Shown one piece after another: positions 1 to 9,383 of a DNA stretch of 64,000 nt. The stretch comes from Nannochloropsis oceanica (lineage: Eukaryota > Sar > Eustigmatophyceae > Eustigmatales > Monodopsidaceae). Below the pieces are notes generated by a model that was not told where the DNA came from, ran no database searches, and saw only the letters and a list, made by a program, of their open reading frames with translations. Both the position numbers and the translations under genes were made by a program. Each line of letters starts with the position of its first letter. The stretch's first letter is position 1. The stretch spans positions 310,001 through 374,000 of the forward strand of contig CP038125.1 in assembly GCA_004519485.1 (NCBI GenBank), in the 5' to 3' direction.

Positions 1-263
1 TCGGGGTTTTGAAATGGGCGTTAATGGGTATGTGAGAGTGAGCGCGCGCCTTCCATGTTCGTACTTATTGCATCCACAGGTGCTCATTCAGATACGGATA
101 CAGAAAGCTTCTGTAACTAGACAAGAATAAGTATGTATCTATAGACCTACCTATCTTTCTACTATCTCTCGCTGTACTCACATATATACATATATACTTG
201 CATATATCTCATACCCACCGATGCCTACCTAGGCCATAGCATCTCACACTCACACACACGCAC
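1..263 (-). other. Intron of nitrite reductase running off the window
   Basis: The eighth exon ends at a clear donor (ACAG|GTGCGTGTG on the minus strand). No following NiR block is visible on the minus strand down to position 1. The stretch holds TATA-rich and CA-rich simple sequence. It is therefore read as intron, with the next exon beyond the left edge. Confidence 0.55.
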
Positions 264-2078
264 CTGTCTTCTCGTGACGCACCGCCTGTAGCCCAATATC
301 GTTGATGTGCGTGTGTGCATAGTCATCACGGGAGCCCGACACGGCAATGTTAAATTTACGGGGTAAGTTGGCCCATTCCGGGTTTCCCTTGTTGTTACCG
401 GTGACCATATCGTTAATCTCCTTACTGGGGGAGGGTTGTGTGTGTTGGTATTTGAATGTGTGGTTAGTCCTGGTGATTGATAAGATTATGCATGGGGCAC
501 GTCACTCATCCGTTGCCGGACGGCGGCAGCCACCCCACCGTACATACCACTCATGGAGAGGCTCCAAAAAAGAGAACTTCACACCAACAAACACCAACAC
601 TACCAAAGCACACCTACCATATCTGGCGCGTGTCAAAGTCCTCCAGCGAGTCAATACCGGCCAGGGGGCTACCCACAACGTTGCGCACGTTGTCGAGGCC
701 ACTGCTGTAGGAACCCAAGCCGAGCTCTACCAGGCCTGTGATCAGGTCGCTTGTGTCCTCCAGCTGTGCGTGTGGACGGTGTGGAAAATAATAAATTTCA
801 ACCCTTTTTTGGTCCTTATCTCCATGATCTTCTCCTTCCTGCTTTTCTACCGCCTCTTCGTCTATGTCTTACCTTGAGCCCCCGAAGCTGAAGGTTTTGC
901 CGTGTTGTGATGTCAACTACCGCCTCATAATCGTCCCCGTACTTGGCCATGGCCTCCGAGATGAAGAAGAGCTGCTTGGATGTGAGTAGCCCGTTAGGAA
1001 TGCGCATTCTGGTGGCGTGTGGGTGTGTGAGTGGGATAGGGTGTGTAGATGAGATTCGGATGCCACAAATCCGTCAGAGAGAGCATTGTTATTCGCACTC
1101 AATCCTTGTCTCCTTTCATCCTTCTTTCTTTCACTCAGCTGTGCATAGAGGGAACACATACCGCATCATGAAGCGCCCAGGGGTGCGCTTGCGCCTGTGG
1201 AAAATACCGGCGTACTTAAGCCGCTGGTCCATGTCATCGGTGTCCGTTGCCAAGTCCAGCTCTTCCCTGCGTATATGAGTGATGAAACGAGAGTGAGAGG
1301 TTGTTACAGCGAGTGGGGGATCTGCGGTTCGAGACACGAGAAAGTGTATGTGCGTACCAGGTGTATTGTCCCGAGCGGAGGAGGGCAGCGAGCTCGTGTA
1401 CCTCGCGCCACGCTACCGAGCCGTCCTTCTTAAGCTTTATCTGTAATTGCATGATATCCCATGTATGAATTTCAATTTATTCGATGTTTTGGTGCTCCTT
1501 GAGTCATAGTTTTCTCGCTATTTCATTCATTGACCTGCCTTCTCGAGGAAGCTACCCTTCTGGGCGCGGGCCAGCGTCTCGGCCGGCAGGTAATCTGTGC
1601 CTGTCATGGCAGGCGGCGTTCCGAACAATTCCTGAACCTTAGGGGGAAGCTCCACCTTGGGGCGGAAGTTGATAATTTCACGCTCGGTTGTTTTTTCTGC
1701 TACGCCAGGGGCGTCGAGGGTAGAGGAGGGCGCGTGGGTCGGCGGGGTCACAGAGCGGGGGCTGGGGGAAGGGGATGGATAGAGGCAGAATTTCTTGTAA
1801 GTTTACCTGTCTAGGCTCCACTTTTGTCATCTGGTTTATCGTACCTTGCATCATTGTAGCTTCGGCAAATGCCGCGCGTGTGGAGACCAGCTCTGAGGGC
1901 GACGAAGGCTTGCTGCCGACGGGCGCTGTTTTGAAGGTCGACAATTATTTTTTTCCTGGGTAAGCTCCAAGTAAGATCGTCTGTACAATAACCACTTCTC
2001 CTGAACTTACCTGGATGTGACGGCGCCAGATAGCAGGAGGGCGGCAGTTGCCAATAGGGCGAGGCGAGGGTGGGCCAT
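264..2078 (-). CDS. NIR: Ferredoxin-nitrite reductase, plastid, 5' part (8 exons seen)
   Basis: This enzyme reduces nitrite to ammonium with ferredoxin electrons in the plastid. Exons read on the minus strand: 2078-2011, 1925-1845, 1761-1539, 1440-1358, 1266-1162, 1008-873, 763-618 and 424-264. These join in frame to about 334 residues, just over half of a usual NiR. The start is chosen because MAHPRLALLATAALLL is a signal peptide followed by a basic stretch with AF, as in bipartite plastid presequences. Diagnostic stretches are FHRRKRTPGRFMMR (about residues 172-187), VDITTRQNLQLRG (218-230), SGLDNVRNVVGSPLAGID and NLPRKFNIAVSGSRDDYAH. The siroheme/4Fe-4S cysteines lie in the C-terminal half, outside the window. 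The donor after exon 3 reads AAG|GCAGGT, a GC-AG intron; the ordinary GT four bases further on would give a stop in the next exon. Sulfite reductase is the alternative, but the DNVRN and NLPRKFN blocks favour NiR. Confidence 0.9.
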
Positions 2079-2985
2079 GATCAGCTCGTTCCGGACCGGC
2101 GGTGGCGGCACCTTTCCTTGTAATGTCGTGGGTGAGCCATGAAGTGTGGCCAGAGTTGGATCCGTCAGAGATTTTAAGAGGCTTTATATGAAGCTATGAG
2201 AAGAAATTTGAGCCTGTTGTTACGAAAGCGTGCTAAGATCCGGCGCCTTGCCGCGGTTGCTTTTCCTGTTCCGACACGTCATGTTCGCCGCCCCCAATCG
2301 AGGCGGCGGTTTATTGGTGCAGCGCCTACAGTGCCAACGCGTCGGTGATAAATTAAGAGGTAGGTTTACGGCAGGCAGGTACACAGACCAGTTGCAAGGG
2401 GACATGGAGTGATGAAGCTATACCTTTCGCCAATGTGGATTGATCTAATCGCGTACGGCCGAGAAGTGGCGCAACAAAATAAATGAGCTTCCATAGTGAC
2501 CCACGAACCGGGGCAGGGATGTCGACATAAATTGAAAACCCGCCGATTTTCAACCGAACATAGCCAACGTGGTCGTCTCCAGTTGTTCTTGAGTGGGGGC
2601 ATTGTGACTTGTCTTGCTTGTTGGCTTCTTTTCAAATTCTTGTCACCCACTGTACAAGAGCTCACGTCATTAAATTGTGTCCTTTGATCAAAGTTTGCAC
2701 GCGTGCTGAAGAGACAACAGCGGCCATTTGCACACACGGGATGAGCGAGAGAGTATGTGCCCTAGACACGTGATGGCTGCTCTCTTTCATTTGTGGAAAA
2801 CCAAAATGTGATCACGCGCAGCCCAGCTGACAATGGTGCTTTGCTCATGCTGCGGGCGGGCTGCTTGTGCTGCAGGCGGGCGCGTCGCCACCGCCGCACC
2901 GTTTTGAATCCGCGCACGTCGCTCACGGTCCCCCCTCCACTTCCCCATCCACAACACAAGCCCCACAACCTGACACTCCGTCATC
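2079..2985. other. Gene-free stretch upstream of nitrite reductase
   Basis: It probably holds the NiR promoter and 5' leader. No reading frame here shows a recognisable family or the local coding style. The right end (about 2920-2985) is C/A-rich leader-like sequence leading into the small frame at 2986. Confidence 0.4.
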
Positions 2986-3063
2986 ATGTCCAAGCCTGAG
3001 CCACTCAATAAGATGACCACGACCATCATTAAGACCGAGAAGGCTGACAAGATCGTGATATGA
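2986..3063 (+). CDS. Possible small or first-exon coding frame (25 codons)
   Basis: An ATG preceded by a C/A-rich leader opens a short frame beginning MSKPEPLNKM and ending KADKIVI before TGA. No family is recognised. It could be a tiny protein, or a first exon ending at the GT inside ATC|GTGATA. In that case an acceptor at about 3129-3130 (TTCCAAG|CTG) would continue in frame with LPSDTAHDRAAKVLIYC and then stop. Both readings are inference. Nothing else nearby on this strand looks coding, so this may also be chance. Confidence 0.22.
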   Translation: MSKPEPLNKMTTTIIKTEKADKIVI

Positions 3064-3997
3064 AGCTGCGCGCCTTCCACCTGGCCTAGTTGGTTCATCT
3101 TTTTCATCTTTCTGCCCTGGGTTCCAAGCTGCCGTCCGACACCGCCCATGACCGGGCCGCCAAAGTTCTAATTTACTGCTAAAACACTGTTACTCAAGTT
3201 GAAGTCATTGACTCATTTTTTTGGGGTGGGCTTCAACCGTGAGGACTGCGGGAGGCCAGGCCACAGCACAAATGATGCTAAGCCTACATCTTGGACGGAT
3301 CATCGACATCCTTGCTCCCTGATGGAGCGCCTTGCCTTAAAAATCTAGGACAAGTGTCTGTCCGATCATGCGGGCGTAACCCGTGGCTCTGCCTTTTTTG
3401 ACACAAGATTCGTTTTACTTTTCTTCCTTCTTGTCTGCCGGCGGGGAAGATAGTCAGAAAATATGTCGAGGGAGTGAGCCACCTGCAAAGTAAATTGGCG
3501 TTGACCAATCAATGCAAGCGATCAATTTAGGCAGCAAAAATCTATCGGGAAGATCCTCGACGATGCGCCGAGAGCGGCTCGGAGTCAAAAAACATAAAAC
3601 TTCAGGCATGTCGCCACGACTTTGAAGAACTCCTTCTCGGTGCAACTTCACAGGATCGCTCTGGAGGAAAGACGTCTTATTGGAAATCTCTTGTGCTATC
3701 TGTATGTGTGGTTAAGTCGTTGTCTTCGGGCCAAGCTATAGAAGTGATGAGCGTTTACAGCAGGAGACACGGGAAGGAAAGATATTGACCTCTCCTATGC
3801 TTCCTTCGCATTGATCCTTGGGAAGAGGAAAAAAGCGGGCGGGAGGCATATCATCGAGGCTGAATGTACCACACCATTAGACCCTTACCATTTGCAAGCA
3901 AGCAGCCATATACCTAGTTTGGTACAGCCATTGATTTCCTTGCCATTGCGAATACTTTATTTCAGATATCATTTGTTTACTTTGTCCTTTCGATCTA
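3064..3997. other. Gene-free stretch between the small frame and the helicase 3' end
   Basis: Mixed-composition sequence with no supported gene on either strand apart from the weak possible second exon near 3131-3175. The right part is the 3' flank of the minus-strand helicase. Confidence 0.35.
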
Positions 3998-6920
3998 CTA
4001 ACCAAAAATCAACCCATTCTCCCGCGTGAATTTAATCCCCAACATACTCTCATACCCCGTCAATTTCTTGATATCCACGTACGATATGACCGACACGGCA
4101 GACCCTCCCTCCCCCTCCATCACCTCCCTCCCTCCATCCCTCCCCCTCCTTCCCGTCCTTCCGGCGACATGCTGGTACTCATCCGCTGATTTGGCTCTGC
4201 CCAAAATTAAGACACAGTCACACTCCCCTGCAAAATCCAACCCGCGAGCAGTCTCGACACTCGTCACCAATAACGGGAACGACATGGCGGAGGACGAGGA
4301 AGGGAGGGAGGACGAGGTTGACGCCAACGGGCCCGCCACCTGATCTTTAAGAGACAGAAGATCAGCGACCTTCCTCCTCCCCTCCCTCTCCTCCTCCTCT
4401 CCCACTTGCGCCTTCCCCCCCCCCCCCATCCCCCTCCCCTTCTTCCCCCCCCTCCCATCCACCACCTGTTTCCCCGCCCTTCCTCCTGTCCTCCTTCCTC
4501 CTCCTCCTCCTCCTCCAAACCCCATCTCTTCATGCAAAGCCTTCACCCTCCCTTCCCATTCTGTGCCCCTCATTAACCTCCCCAACCGTGACACCACCTC
4601 ACTCACACTCGCGCCCGCCGCCGCCCCCCCCTCCTTCCTCCCTCCCTCCTCCCCCTCTATTCCCCCTGTTTGAACATACTGCTGCTGTGGAACAAATAAC
4701 AAGGGCCTCCGTGGCTGCCTTTCGATCAAATACGCCCTCACTGCCAGGAGCTTTCCCTGCACATCTTCATCAGGCACCGCAATATACCGGTGCGAAATCC
4801 CTTTGGGCACACTCACCGCCCTTCCTTCTTCCACTCCTCCCCCTCTTCCCTCCCTCCCTCCTCCCCGCACCACCACAGGGGGGTCAAGCTTCGGGTCCAC
4901 TCCAAGGCATCGTGCTACCTCTCTCCTTAACGGCCGCCCGATCGTTGCCGATGCCCCCACAAACTGCACCTTCCCTCCGTCCCTCCCTCCTCCCCTCCCT
5001 TCCCTCCTCATCACCTCTTCCACCAGCAACACCGCCGGTTTGGGATGCCGTCCCTTCTGCTTCTTCTCCTTCAACGTTGCATATTGCCCCAGGGGCGACA
5101 AACACCGGTCCACCTCATCTATCACCAAGGCCCGCAGATTCCGCATCCACCCCTCCCTCTCCCCCGCCCTCGTCTGGGACGAGGTGCCATTCGCCTTTAC
5201 CATCTCCGACCACAATACCTTGGCTGTGCCCACCAACACAGGGGCAGGGAGGGAGGGGAGGAGGGGTGGAGCTCCCTCCCTGCTCTCTTCGATCAACAGG
5301 GCGACCTGCCCTTCCTTCCCATCCTCCCTCTCGCCCTTCCCTCTCAGAAGGTCCGAAACGACTCGACCGACTTGGACGGCTAATTCACGCGTGGGACACA
5401 CAATCATTAATTGGCAAGGTAGGAAATGGGAGGAGGAGGGGGAGGAAGGGGCAGTACCCGCGCTCGCTTTCTCATCCGAGGGGGAGGGGGGAGGGAGGAG
5501 GGGAAGGAGGAGGGGGAGGAGGAAAGCGAGGGTTTTGCCAGACCCGGTTTCGTCGTGGATTAGGACGTGGTGTCCTCGCATGATTTGGGGAAAAGCTTCC
5601 TCTTGAATAGAGGTGGGTGAGGAGATGCCGGCACGGAGGAGAGCGAGGGAGAGGGGAGGGGGAAGAAGGAGGCCTCCGAATGGGAGGAGGGAGGAAGAGG
5701 AGGCGGGTTTTGTTTTGGCTGTTGCTGCTGCAGCTGCTGTTGCTGTTGCTGCTGTTGCTGCTGCTGCTGCTGCTTTTGTTCTTATTGCTGCTGCTGCTGC
5801 TGCTGCTACTCCTGCTGCCTCTGCAGGTGATTCGGATTGTACAACCTCCTTCCCTCCCTCCTTCCCTCCCTCCCTCAACCCGCCCTTCGCCAATACAGGC
5901 GCCAAGACCTCCTTCACCTTCTTGTAAACCTCGCCCACCTCCCCGTCATTAGGTATCACCCACGCCCTCCCTCTCTCCCTTCCCCCCTCCTTCAACCCCT
6001 CCCTCAGCAAGACCAGCTCCCGGTCCTCTTTCTCTTCGCCACTATCAAGAAAGACACAGGCATCCACATACACCGACCTTGCCTCCCCTCCCTCCCTCCC
6101 CCCATCCTCCAAAGTTTTTAGATCGGTCATCGAACGGGGCCACCCGTCCAGAAGGATGGCGGAAGGGAGGGGGGGAGGGAGGGAGGGAGGGAGGGCAAGG
6201 ACCGAGCGAATCCGTGAGGCCAAGGCATGGGACATGGCTTCGGGAAGGGAGAGGGGGAGGGAAGGAGGGAGGGAGGGGTCTGCTTGTGCTGCTGCTGCTT
6301 TTTCTGCTGCTTGTCGAAGAATTGTGCGGACTTCATTGAGGAGACCTGGTTCGCTGCTGGTGGAGATGTAGTGAAGTTTGGGGTAGTCTTCAGCGAGCAT
6401 ACTGAGGGGCAGGGAGGGAGGGAGGGAGGGAGGGAGGAAGGGGAGGATGACGATGGTAAGTGGAGCAGTGCAGAGCATAAACAAGCAAAGTATCGATGAC
6501 ATCTACCTGTGTTACGCATTAAATATGTCGACAATGGATACAAATATATGCCCAGATGGAGGGAGGGGGGGAGGGAGGGAGGGAGCGGGGGGCTTTCTTA
6601 TCTCGGGCCTGCAAAAAATACCTGGCAAAAGTTGTCTGACCCGAGCCGGGGTGGCCAATTATGGCCACAATAGGCAGTCTGTCCGGTAGATTGTCATTGC
6701 CTGTCCCTGTAGCCGCAGCAAGAGCAGTGGCAGCATCAGGGCGAGGTAGCGTGTTGAAGTCAACCGATAAACGTGTGGTGGGCCGAGGGAGGAGGCTGGG
6801 GGAGCGCGCTGAGGAGGGCAAGAGGAAGGCCAGGTTACTGATCGTCGTCAGGCTGAGGAGGATAAGGCGGAGACTATTTTGCAATCTTCTTCTTGGTGGG
6901 GATGTGTCCGGCGTTGGCAT
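3998..6920 (-). CDS. Adenylate-kinase-like/DEAD-box RNA helicase fusion, plastid-targeted
   Basis: Two exons (6920-6622 and 6401-3998) join in phase to 900 residues. The N-terminus has a hydrophobic stretch then NLAFLLPSS, an ASAF-like plastid signal. Residues about 87-300 resemble adenylate kinase: a P-loop IIGHPGSGQTTFA, then LHYISTSSEPGLLNEVR, then AILLDGWPRSMTDLKTLE (the DGFPR block). The P-loop lysine is glutamine (codon CAG), so nucleotide phosphotransfer is doubtful. Alanine-rich linker follows. The helicase half shows a Q-motif-like SPTSIQEEAF, motif I DETGSGKT, Ia PTRELAVQV, II DEVD, III SAT, V ARGLDF and VI HVAGRTGRRG, so ATP-dependent RNA unwinding is likely intact. The linkers carry L-P-P-S and E-G-G-R repeats. 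The intron removes a second TCCC tract between TTFA and MLAEDYPKLHY. The helicase call is strong; the kinase origin of the front part is a family inference. Confidence 0.85.
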
Positions 6921-7246
6921 TGCTGTGTGTATATAGGATAGAGTGAGAAGTTGCAGTGCAACAGGGCTTCTTGCCGCTCTCGTTGCGCCAGCGGCCGCAC
7001 AACAAGACATGCAAACGCCAAACCTTACCACACCAACATCGAGCACACCACCAGTATGAGCATACAGGTTTATAGCTCAGGCAACACTTGTCCTCGTCCT
7101 CCTTTTCTTTCCTCGGCCTGATCACGCCTCGGCTTCTCATCGTCATATCATCCTATAGAGCCTATCATCCTATAGAGCCTCCTCCTCCTGCTGCCCTTCT
7201 CTCCAGCTGCTCACGCACACCCTCGCAACACAAACACTACAGGCAA
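6921..7246. promoter_or_regulatory. Shared divergent promoter region
   Basis: Only 326 bases separate the start of the minus-strand helicase fusion from the start of plus-strand GLYR, so both promoters must lie here or overlap. The sequence includes a TATA-containing stretch near 6930-6940 and duplicated CCTATAGAGCC-like words near 7155-7180. No specific factor site can be named. Confidence 0.4.
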
Positions 7247-8338
7247 ATGCCGCCATTGTCCTTCTCGCCCATTTCTCTGCTCGTCATTTTCAGCACCATG
7301 CTCGTCCTCCAGCTCACCACCGCCTTTGCCTTCCGCACACCCTCCCCCACCTTCCCCTCCCTCTCCCGCCTCCAGCTCCACCAGCGACAGAGGCAAACCT
7401 TCCGTGCCCTCGCCTCCTCGTCCTCGTCCTTGCCCCTCTCGTCCTCCAAAAAAGTAGGCTTTATTGGCTTAGGATACATGGGCGCGGGGATGGTCCGTCG
7501 CCTCCTGGAAAAAGGAGACGATGTCATAGTCTGGAATCGAAGCGTGGAGAAAAGCGAGAAACTTTTGTCAGAATACCCCCCTACGACCGACCGTATACGC
7601 GTCCGCATCGCAAAAAATCCCAAACAAGTTCTTGAAGAGGTTGGAGAGGGGTTGACATTCTCGATGCTTTCGACTCCTGCAGCGGCAAGGGAGGTCTTTG
7701 ACGCCCCTGAAGGTATTCTTGCAGGGATCCAAAAAGGGTCTAAACTAATAGATTGTGCCACGTTGGAAGTCAAGGACATGCAGGCATTCGACATTGCCGT
7801 CAAAGCCAAGGGCGGGAGTTTTCTAGAGGCGCCCGTGAGTGGGAGTAAGGTACCGGCAGAAACGGGCCAGTTGGTGTTTTTGACGGGAGGGAATGAGGGA
7901 GTGTTTAAAGAAGCCGTGCCTTATTTAGATGCTATGGGGAAAGCAAGTTTCTTCCTGGGCGATACCGGAAAAGGGACTGAGATGAAACTGGTCGTTAACA
8001 TGATAATGGCTACGATGATGTCCTCCCTCTCCGAAGGCCTTGCCCTGGCTCAAAAAGCGAATTTGTCCACAGAGGATGTGGTAAAGGTCCTGTCGCTTGG
8101 CGCGATGACCAATCCCATGTTCAACCTCAAGGGTCCTAAGATCATAGCGGACGACCACGAGGTCAATTTCCCCTTGAAACATGCGCAGAAAGATTTGGCG
8201 TTTGCCTTGACGCTTGCTGAGAAAGTGGGGGCGTCGGTGCCAACAGCTGCGGCGGCGAACAGGGACTACGTGACGGCGTTGGAGCAGGGGGAGGGCGAGA
8301 AGGATTTCTCGGCTGTGGCACGGGTAGTCATGAAATAA
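7247..8338 (+). CDS. GLYR: Glyoxylate/succinic semialdehyde reductase, plastid type
   Basis: An NADPH-dependent beta-hydroxyacid dehydrogenase of 363 residues, single exon. It would reduce glyoxylate to glycolate and succinic semialdehyde to gamma-hydroxybutyrate, a detoxifying step. The nucleotide-binding loop is VGFIGLGYMGAGM at about residue 66. The substrate loop EAPVSGSKVPAETGQL, the GKGTEMKLVVNMIM block with the catalytic lysine, LGAMTNPMFNLKGP and FPLKHAQKDLAFAL follow the plant GLYR1/2 pattern closely. The ATG at 7247 is chosen because it gives a signal peptide ending in TTAFAFRTP, an ASAF-type plastid cleavage motif; the frame is open further upstream but without an ATG that improves the targeting. 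It is divergent from the plastid helicase fusion. Confidence 0.93.
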   Translation: MPPLSFSPISLLVIFSTMLVLQLTTAFAFRTPSPTFPSLSRLQLHQRQRQTFRALASSSSSLPLSSSKKVGFIGLGYMGAGMVRRLLEKGDDVIVWNRSVEKSEKLLSEYPPTTDRIRVRIAKNPKQVLEEVGEGLTFSMLSTPAAAREVFDAPEGILAGIQKGSKLIDCATLEVKDMQAFDIAVKAKGGSFLEAPVSGSKVPAETGQLVFLTGGNEGVFKEAVPYLDAMGKASFFLGDTGKGTEMKLVVNMIMATMMSSLSEGLALAQKANLSTEDVVKVLSLGAMTNPMFNLKGPKIIADDHEVNFPLKHAQKDLAFALTLAEKVGASVPTAAAANRDYVTALEQGEGEKDFSAVARVVMK

Positions 8339-9130
8339 TCTTAAAATAATTGATCGATAAGATAAATGATTGATGAAATTATCGGTATTTAATTGAAAAG
8401 AAGAAAAAAGACCGGAAAGGACGCATAATTTGTTTTTTTCTTGGGAGGAGGGGGAGGGATTGGGAGCAAACGTGTGGGCGGAGGAAAGGTCGCAGCCCGG
8501 CAGCTGCGGCGACAAATAAAGGGCATGTGGTTGCCCCGGAGCTGACAAGGGGTAGCTAGGTGAGGGAGCGAACCGAAAAGGACATGGAGGACACGGCTAT
8601 AATGGAAATGGTGATGAAGGGGTAATGGTTGATAAGAGGGAAATGGAGAGAAAATACATGTTTTAAAAAAAAGAAACGCATTTCACTGTGTACCTAGAGT
8701 TGGCTGGACGCACACAATGAAAGGAATTGTGAATATCCCTGTCCTCACTTATTTCCCAGGAGAAACCATCGCCTCCCCTACTTTCAATTTCTAGCCGGCA
8801 GATCGGCGGGTGGGTCCAATTGTGCTTTTGTTGGTGTTGTTCCGACCCCCCCCCCTCCATCTCTTCTTTTGATATATTAATTTTCCCCTCGAACTTGCCT
8901 TCCTAACGTTCCGCTACTGGATGGGAGGATGCTGTAGTGCTTTGAGGACATGGCGGGCGCATTTTGGACAAAGAAAGGAGAGCAAAGCACAGAGCGTGAT
9001 TCTCTCGCTCCTCGGTCGCGCATCCACGCACTCCATGTCACACACACTCACATATATGACCCAATTTTCTTCCAAATTGTCTCTATTTAGTCTTGCCTCT
9101 GCCCCCCCCCTTTCTACGGTCTTCGTCTTC
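8339..9130. other. Gene-free stretch downstream of GLYR
   Basis: Convergent 3' region between GLYR and the Sec16 gene. It is AT-richer just after the GLYR stop, then mixed. No coding frame or RNA gene is supported. Confidence 0.4.
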
Positions 9131-9265
9131 TACCTCCAACCACCTTTCTCCTCCTCTCCTTCCCCCAAAACTGACTCTTGCCCACCTTTTTTACTCCCCC
9201 CCTCCATCTACCTTCAACCACCTTTCTCCTCCTCTCCTTCCCCCAAAACTGACTCTTGCCCACCT
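9131..9265. repeat. Imperfect direct repeat, period 78
   Basis: A pyrimidine-rich block of about 57 bases starting TACCTCCAACCACC at 9131 returns at 9209 as TACCTTCAACCACC with very few changes, including the shared CCCCCAAAACTGACTC core. It sits just downstream of the Sec16 stop codon, inside the convergent 3' region. Confidence 0.8.
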
Positions 9266-9298
9266 CTTCTACTTCCCCCTCATTCTCTCTCCCTTCCT

Positions 9299-9334
9299 TT
9301 ACGACGGTCCTCCTCCAACACCATCCTCCGCCGG

Positions 9335-9383
<49 letters not shown>

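Noticed and set aside
7088-7246. Earlier start for GLYR upstream of 7247
   Set aside because: The upstream part of the frame begins at TTG and adds sequence that spoils the signal peptide plus ASAF layout.
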